42,527 nucleotides of DNA from Caldilineaceae bacterium. GTDB taxonomy: Bacteria > Chloroflexota > Anaerolineae > Caldilineales > Caldilineaceae. A program made the position numbers and the translations under genes. The notes beneath the pieces are model-generated. The model did not search any database. It was not told where the DNA came from and was given only the letters and a program-made list of their open reading frames with translations. Position 1 is the first letter of the stretch; each line of letters starts with the position of its first letter. The stretch covers positions 1 to 42,527 of the forward strand of contig JAGNDO010000044.1 in NCBI GenBank assembly GCA_018003515.1. Direction: 5' to 3'. Below are positions 39,806-42,527 of the stretch, in pieces.

Positions 39806-42527
39806 ATGCAAATTACCCTCACCGTCAACGGCACTTTCCACACTTTGGACATCCACCCCGGCGAACTCTTGCGGACGGCCCTGCGCCGCCTGCGCTATTT
39901 CAGCGTCAAGCACGGGGACGAGACGGGGGAGTCCGGCTCGGACGCGGTGCTTCTCACCCGCATGCCGGACGTGCCCAGCAGCTACAAGCTCCTCAACACC
40001 GGCACCATGCTGGCCGCCCAGGCCGATGGCGCGTCCATCGTCACCGTGGAGGGATTGGGGATTGGGGATTGGGGATTAGGGATCGGGGGCCAGGGATTGG
40101 GCATCAAACAACCCAATTCCCAATTCCCAATCCCCCTCCACCCGCTGCAAGAACAGTTCATCACCTGCGGGGCGATTCAGTGCGGGTATTGCACGCCGGC
40201 GCAGTTGTTGGCGTCGAAGAAATTGCTGGACGAGAACCCGGACCCATCCGAGGCGGAGGTGCGGGAGGCGATTGCGGGGGTGCTGTGCCGGTGTACGGGC
40301 TATGTGAAGCCGGTGCAGGCGGTGCTGCGGGCCGCGGCCCAGATGCGGGGCGAGGAGCTTTCGGCCCTGGAGATCCCCCTGATCAACGCCATCGACGGCG
40401 GGGAGTGGCCGACCTCCGATGGCGGCGGCTTCCACGATGACGACGCTTTCCCCGGCGGTGGAATGGACACGCAGACCCGCACCCGCACGGTGCCGGTGAC
40501 GGTGGCTCCGCCGGAAACCCAGGTGGTCAACAAGCCCGAGGTGAAGGTGGACGCGGTGAAGATGGCCAAGGGAAGGGCTATCTTTGCGGATGATATGGAG
40601 ATGCCGGGGATGTTGGTTGGCGGCTTGCTCACTAGCCCCCACGCCCATGCGCGCATTTTGCGCATTGACGCCGCCGAGGCCAAATCCCTGCCCGGTGTCC
40701 ATGCTGTCCTGACTTATGAGGATGTGGAACGGGTGATCTATGCCAGTGGCGGCCAGAGTTATCCCAACCCGCCGCCCTATGACCAGGTTAGCCTGGATAA
40801 TAAGGTGCGCCATGTGGGGGATCGGGTGGCCATTGTGGCCGCGGAGACCCAGGAGCAGGTGCAGCAAGCCTTGGAGCTGATTCGGGTGGAATACGAGATC
40901 TTGCCCGCTGTCTTTACCCCGGCGGATGCGTTGGCCGAGGGCGCGCCGGTGATCCACGACGAGGCGGACGCGTTCAAGATCCACGACGCCGCCCGCAATG
41001 TGGCGGTCAAAATTTTGGTCAACCATCACGATGTGGATGCGGCCCTGGCCGATGCGGCCCACGTCTTCGAGAGCGAATATCACGTCCACCAGGTGCAGCA
41101 GGCCCACATCGAGCCCCACATCGTCCTGACCTGGTGGGACGAGGACGACCGCTTGGTGATCCGCACCAGTACCCAGGTCCCCTTCCACGTGCGCCGCATG
41201 ATTGCGCCCCTGATCGGCCTGCCCGTGCGCCGCATCCGGGTGGTCAAACCCCGGATCGGCGGCGGCTTCGGCGGCAAGCAGGAGATGCTGATCGAGGATC
41301 TGTGCGCCCACCTCACCCTGGCCACAGGCCGCCCGGTCAAGTTCGAATACACCCGGGAGCAGGAATTCGCCAGCGCCCGCACCCGCCATCCCCAGACCCT
41401 GCGCTTCCGTTCCGGCGTGGACGCGGCCGGCAAGCTCGTGGGCATGGACGTGAAGGTCGTGGCCGATGCCGGCGCGTACGGCACCCACGGCCTCACCGTG
41501 CAGATGGTCACCGGCTTCCGGGCCTTGAGCACCTATTGGCTGCCCGCGGCCCGCTTCGACTGCGACGTGGTCTACACCAACAAGCCCGTCCCCGGTGCGT
41601 TTCGGGGCTATGGCGCGCCCCAGGCCCTCTTCGGCCTGGAGCAGCACATGGAGGAGTTCGCCGAAATCTTGGGCCGGGACCCCCTGGAATTCAAGCGGCT
41701 CAACTGGATCAAAGTGGGCCAGAGTTTGCCCATGGCTGAGGCGATGGGGGAGGGCCGGGAAGGCTTCGCCCAGACCATCCGTAGCAGTGGCCTGGAGGAG
41801 TGCGTGCAGGAAGGGGCCAAGTCCATCGGCTGGGCCAAGCGCAACGACCCGGCGTGGAAGTCCGACCCGGCCCGGCCTCACATCGTGCGGGGCATGGGGC
41901 TGGCCATCGCCATGCACGGCACGGGCATCGCCGGGCTGGACATGGGCGCGGCCAGCATCAAAATGAACGACGACGGCAGCTTCAACCTGCTGATCGGGGC
42001 CACAGACCTGGGCACGGGATCGGATACGGTCCTGGCCCAGATCGCCGCCGAGGGCTTGGGCGTGCCCCTGGAGATGATCATCGTCTACAGCAGTGACACG
42101 GACTTCACCCCCTTTGACACGGGTGCGTACGCCAGCAGCACCACCTATATTTCCGGCGGCGCGGTGCTCAAGGCCGCGGAGGAGGTGGCCGAGCAGATCC
42201 GTGCCCACACCGCCGCCCACCTGCTCAAGGGCGTGGATGCCGACCGGCTGTGGCTGGCCGACGGCCACGTCCACGCGCCGGATGGCCGCACGGTCAGCCT
42301 GGAGACCGTGGCCCTGCACAGCACCCACCAAGAGAGCCAGCACCAGATCATGGCCACGGCCTCCCACATGAGCTATGTCAGCCCGCCCCCCTTCGCCGCT
42401 CAATATGCCCAGGTGGCCGTGGACACCCAGACCGGCCAGGTCACCGTGGAGAAGCTGGTCATGGCCGTGGACTGCGGCATGGTCATCAACCCGGTCACCG
42501 CCAGCGGCCAGGTGGAGGGCGGCCTGG
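39806..42527 (+). CDS. Molybdenum hydroxylase, fused [2Fe-2S] and molybdopterin subunits (3' end outside window)
   Basis: This is a xanthine-dehydrogenase/aldehyde-oxidase-type enzyme; 907 residues are visible. Residues 1-80 have the ferredoxin-like fold, but the expected cysteine loop reads VKHGDETGESGSDAVLL, with no cysteines. The second cluster domain is intact (C126, C129, C161, C163). Residues 83-110 are an insert made of heptamer-repeat DNA. The molybdopterin domain starts near residue 240, with RIGGGFGGKQE (about 483-493) and GAFRGYGAPQ (about 595-604); the catalytic Glu is outside the window. The start is MQITLTVNGT; an ATG at 39794 is also in frame and neither has a clear ribosome binding site. 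The separate FAD subunit is at 36304. The substrate, perhaps a purine, aldehyde or aromatic, is unknown. Confidence 0.88.
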   Translation, partial: MQITLTVNGTFHTLDIHPGELLRTALRRLRYFSVKHGDETGESGSDAVLLTRMPDVPSSYKLLNTGTMLAAQADGASIVTVEGLGIGDWGLGIGGQGLGIKQPNSQFPIPLHPLQEQFITCGAIQCGYCTPAQLLASKKLLDENPDPSEAEVREAIAGVLCRCTGYVKPVQAVLRAAAQMRGEELSALEIPLINAIDGGEWPTSDGGGFHDDDAFPGGGMDTQTRTRTVPVTVAPPETQVVNKPEVKVDAVKMAKGRAIFADDMEMPGMLVGGLLTSPHAHARILRIDAAEAKSLPGVHAVLTYEDVERVIYASGGQSYPNPPPYDQVSLDNKVRHVGDRVAIVAAETQEQVQQALELIRVEYEILPAVFTPADALAEGAPVIHDEADAFKIHDAARNVAVKILVNHHDVDAALADAAHVFESEYHVHQVQQAHIEPHIVLTWWDEDDRLVIRTSTQVPFHVRRMIAPLIGLPVRRIRVVKPRIGGGFGGKQEMLIEDLCAHLTLATGRPVKFEYTREQEFASARTRHPQTLRFRSGVDAAGKLVGMDVKVVADAGAYGTHGLTVQMVTGFRALSTYWLPAARFDCDVVYTNKPVPGAFRGYGAPQALFGLEQHMEEFAEILGRDPLEFKRLNWIKVGQSLPMAEAMGEGREGFAQTIRSSGLEECVQEGAKSIGWAKRNDPAWKSDPARPHIVRGMGLAIAMHGTGIAGLDMGAASIKMNDDGSFNLLIGATDLGTGSDTVLAQIAAEGLGVPLEMIIVYSSDTDFTPFDTGAYASSTTYISGGAVLKAAEEVAEQIRAHTAAHLLKGVDADRLWLADGHVHAPDGRTVSLETVALHSTHQESQHQIMATASHMSYVSPPPFAAQYAQVAVDTQTGQVTVEKLVMAVDCGMVINPVTASGQVEGGL
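40052..40135 (+). repeat. In-frame heptamer inverted repeat J inside the molybdenum hydroxylase gene
   Basis: GATTGGG-type units (40054-40100) and complementary CCCAATT and CCCAATC units (40111-40135) make an 84-nt insert. It adds 28 codons (first ten GLGIGDWGLG) between VTVE and LHPLQEQF. These two segments are separated by only a short loop in relatives. The reading frame is kept. Confidence 0.92.

Noticed and set aside
40076-42403. 775-codon minus-strand frame opposite the molybdenum hydroxylase gene
   Set aside because: Antisense composition, no motifs; the plus strand shows Mo-hydroxylase signatures throughout.

Overview
The window looks like an ordinary chromosomal stretch of a GC-rich bacterium, most likely a member of the Chloroflexota (Anaerolineae/Caldilineae/Ardenticatenia type). 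The pointers are a primase zinc motif of the CX3C kind, a short RpoD with an acidic N-terminus, a Uma2 protein, an MNT/HEPN pair, Thr/Pro-rich secreted proteins with no cell-wall sorting motif, and a cyanobacterial-type acyl-ACP reductase relative. No marker in the window fixes the phylum, so this is inference. There is no phage, plasmid, CRISPR array or intact insertion sequence.

Layout. 1-4.5 kb (minus): RecG (cut by the window edge), a DegV-type fatty-acid-binding protein and the DAK2-domain fatty acid kinase FakA, with divergent rpmB behind a near-consensus promoter. 5.1-7.4 kb (minus): rlmN, a HAD-IIA phosphatase and a small membrane protein. 7.4-8.3 kb (plus): a Phd/PIN toxin-antitoxin pair with its own promoter. 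8.3-10.9 kb (minus): RecJ and a CBS-ACT protein. 11.3-16.1 kb (minus): a complete branched-chain-amino-acid/amide ABC transporter, livJ-livH-livM-livG-livF. 16.7-21.3 kb (plus): a DEDDh exonuclease with TPRs, an SCP2-like protein, an iron-dependent alcohol dehydrogenase and an aldo/keto reductase. 21.4-25.1 kb (minus): a 1245-residue surface protein with PKD, Gly-rich and Thr/Pro/Ser-rich parts. 25.5-28.2 kb (plus): an acyl-ACP-reductase-like protein with an extra N-terminal domain, and a second SCP2-like protein. 28.2-32.2 kb (plus): dnaG-rpoD behind a perfect consensus promoter, then tRNA-Asn. 32.3-36.2 kb (plus): a PhzF-like isomerase, a CAP-domain secreted protein and an M3 oligopeptidase. 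36.3 kb to the end (plus): a molybdenum hydroxylase cluster whose FAD-subunit gene and fused [2Fe-2S]/molybdopterin gene are separated by a Uma2 nuclease, an NAD-dependent epimerase-like protein, a hypothetical gene and an MNT/HEPN pair.

The most unusual feature is not a gene. At least ten intergenic arrays of short, mostly 7-nt tandem units, most of them arranged as inverted repeats that would fold into long hairpins, lie directly 3' of stop codons on both strands. Each locus uses its own unit (GATTGGG, GCGAATG, GAGATAG, GTTGGCT, GAGTAAC and so on). Two further arrays of the GATTGGG type sit in frame inside genes, adding a GLGIGDWGLG-type peptide to a DEDDh exonuclease and to a molybdenum hydroxylase. 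A 289-bp element with 79-bp inverted repeats and one copy of a GC-rich palindromic repeat also end within a few bases of stop codons. Together they suggest a stop-codon-associated family of hairpin repeats.
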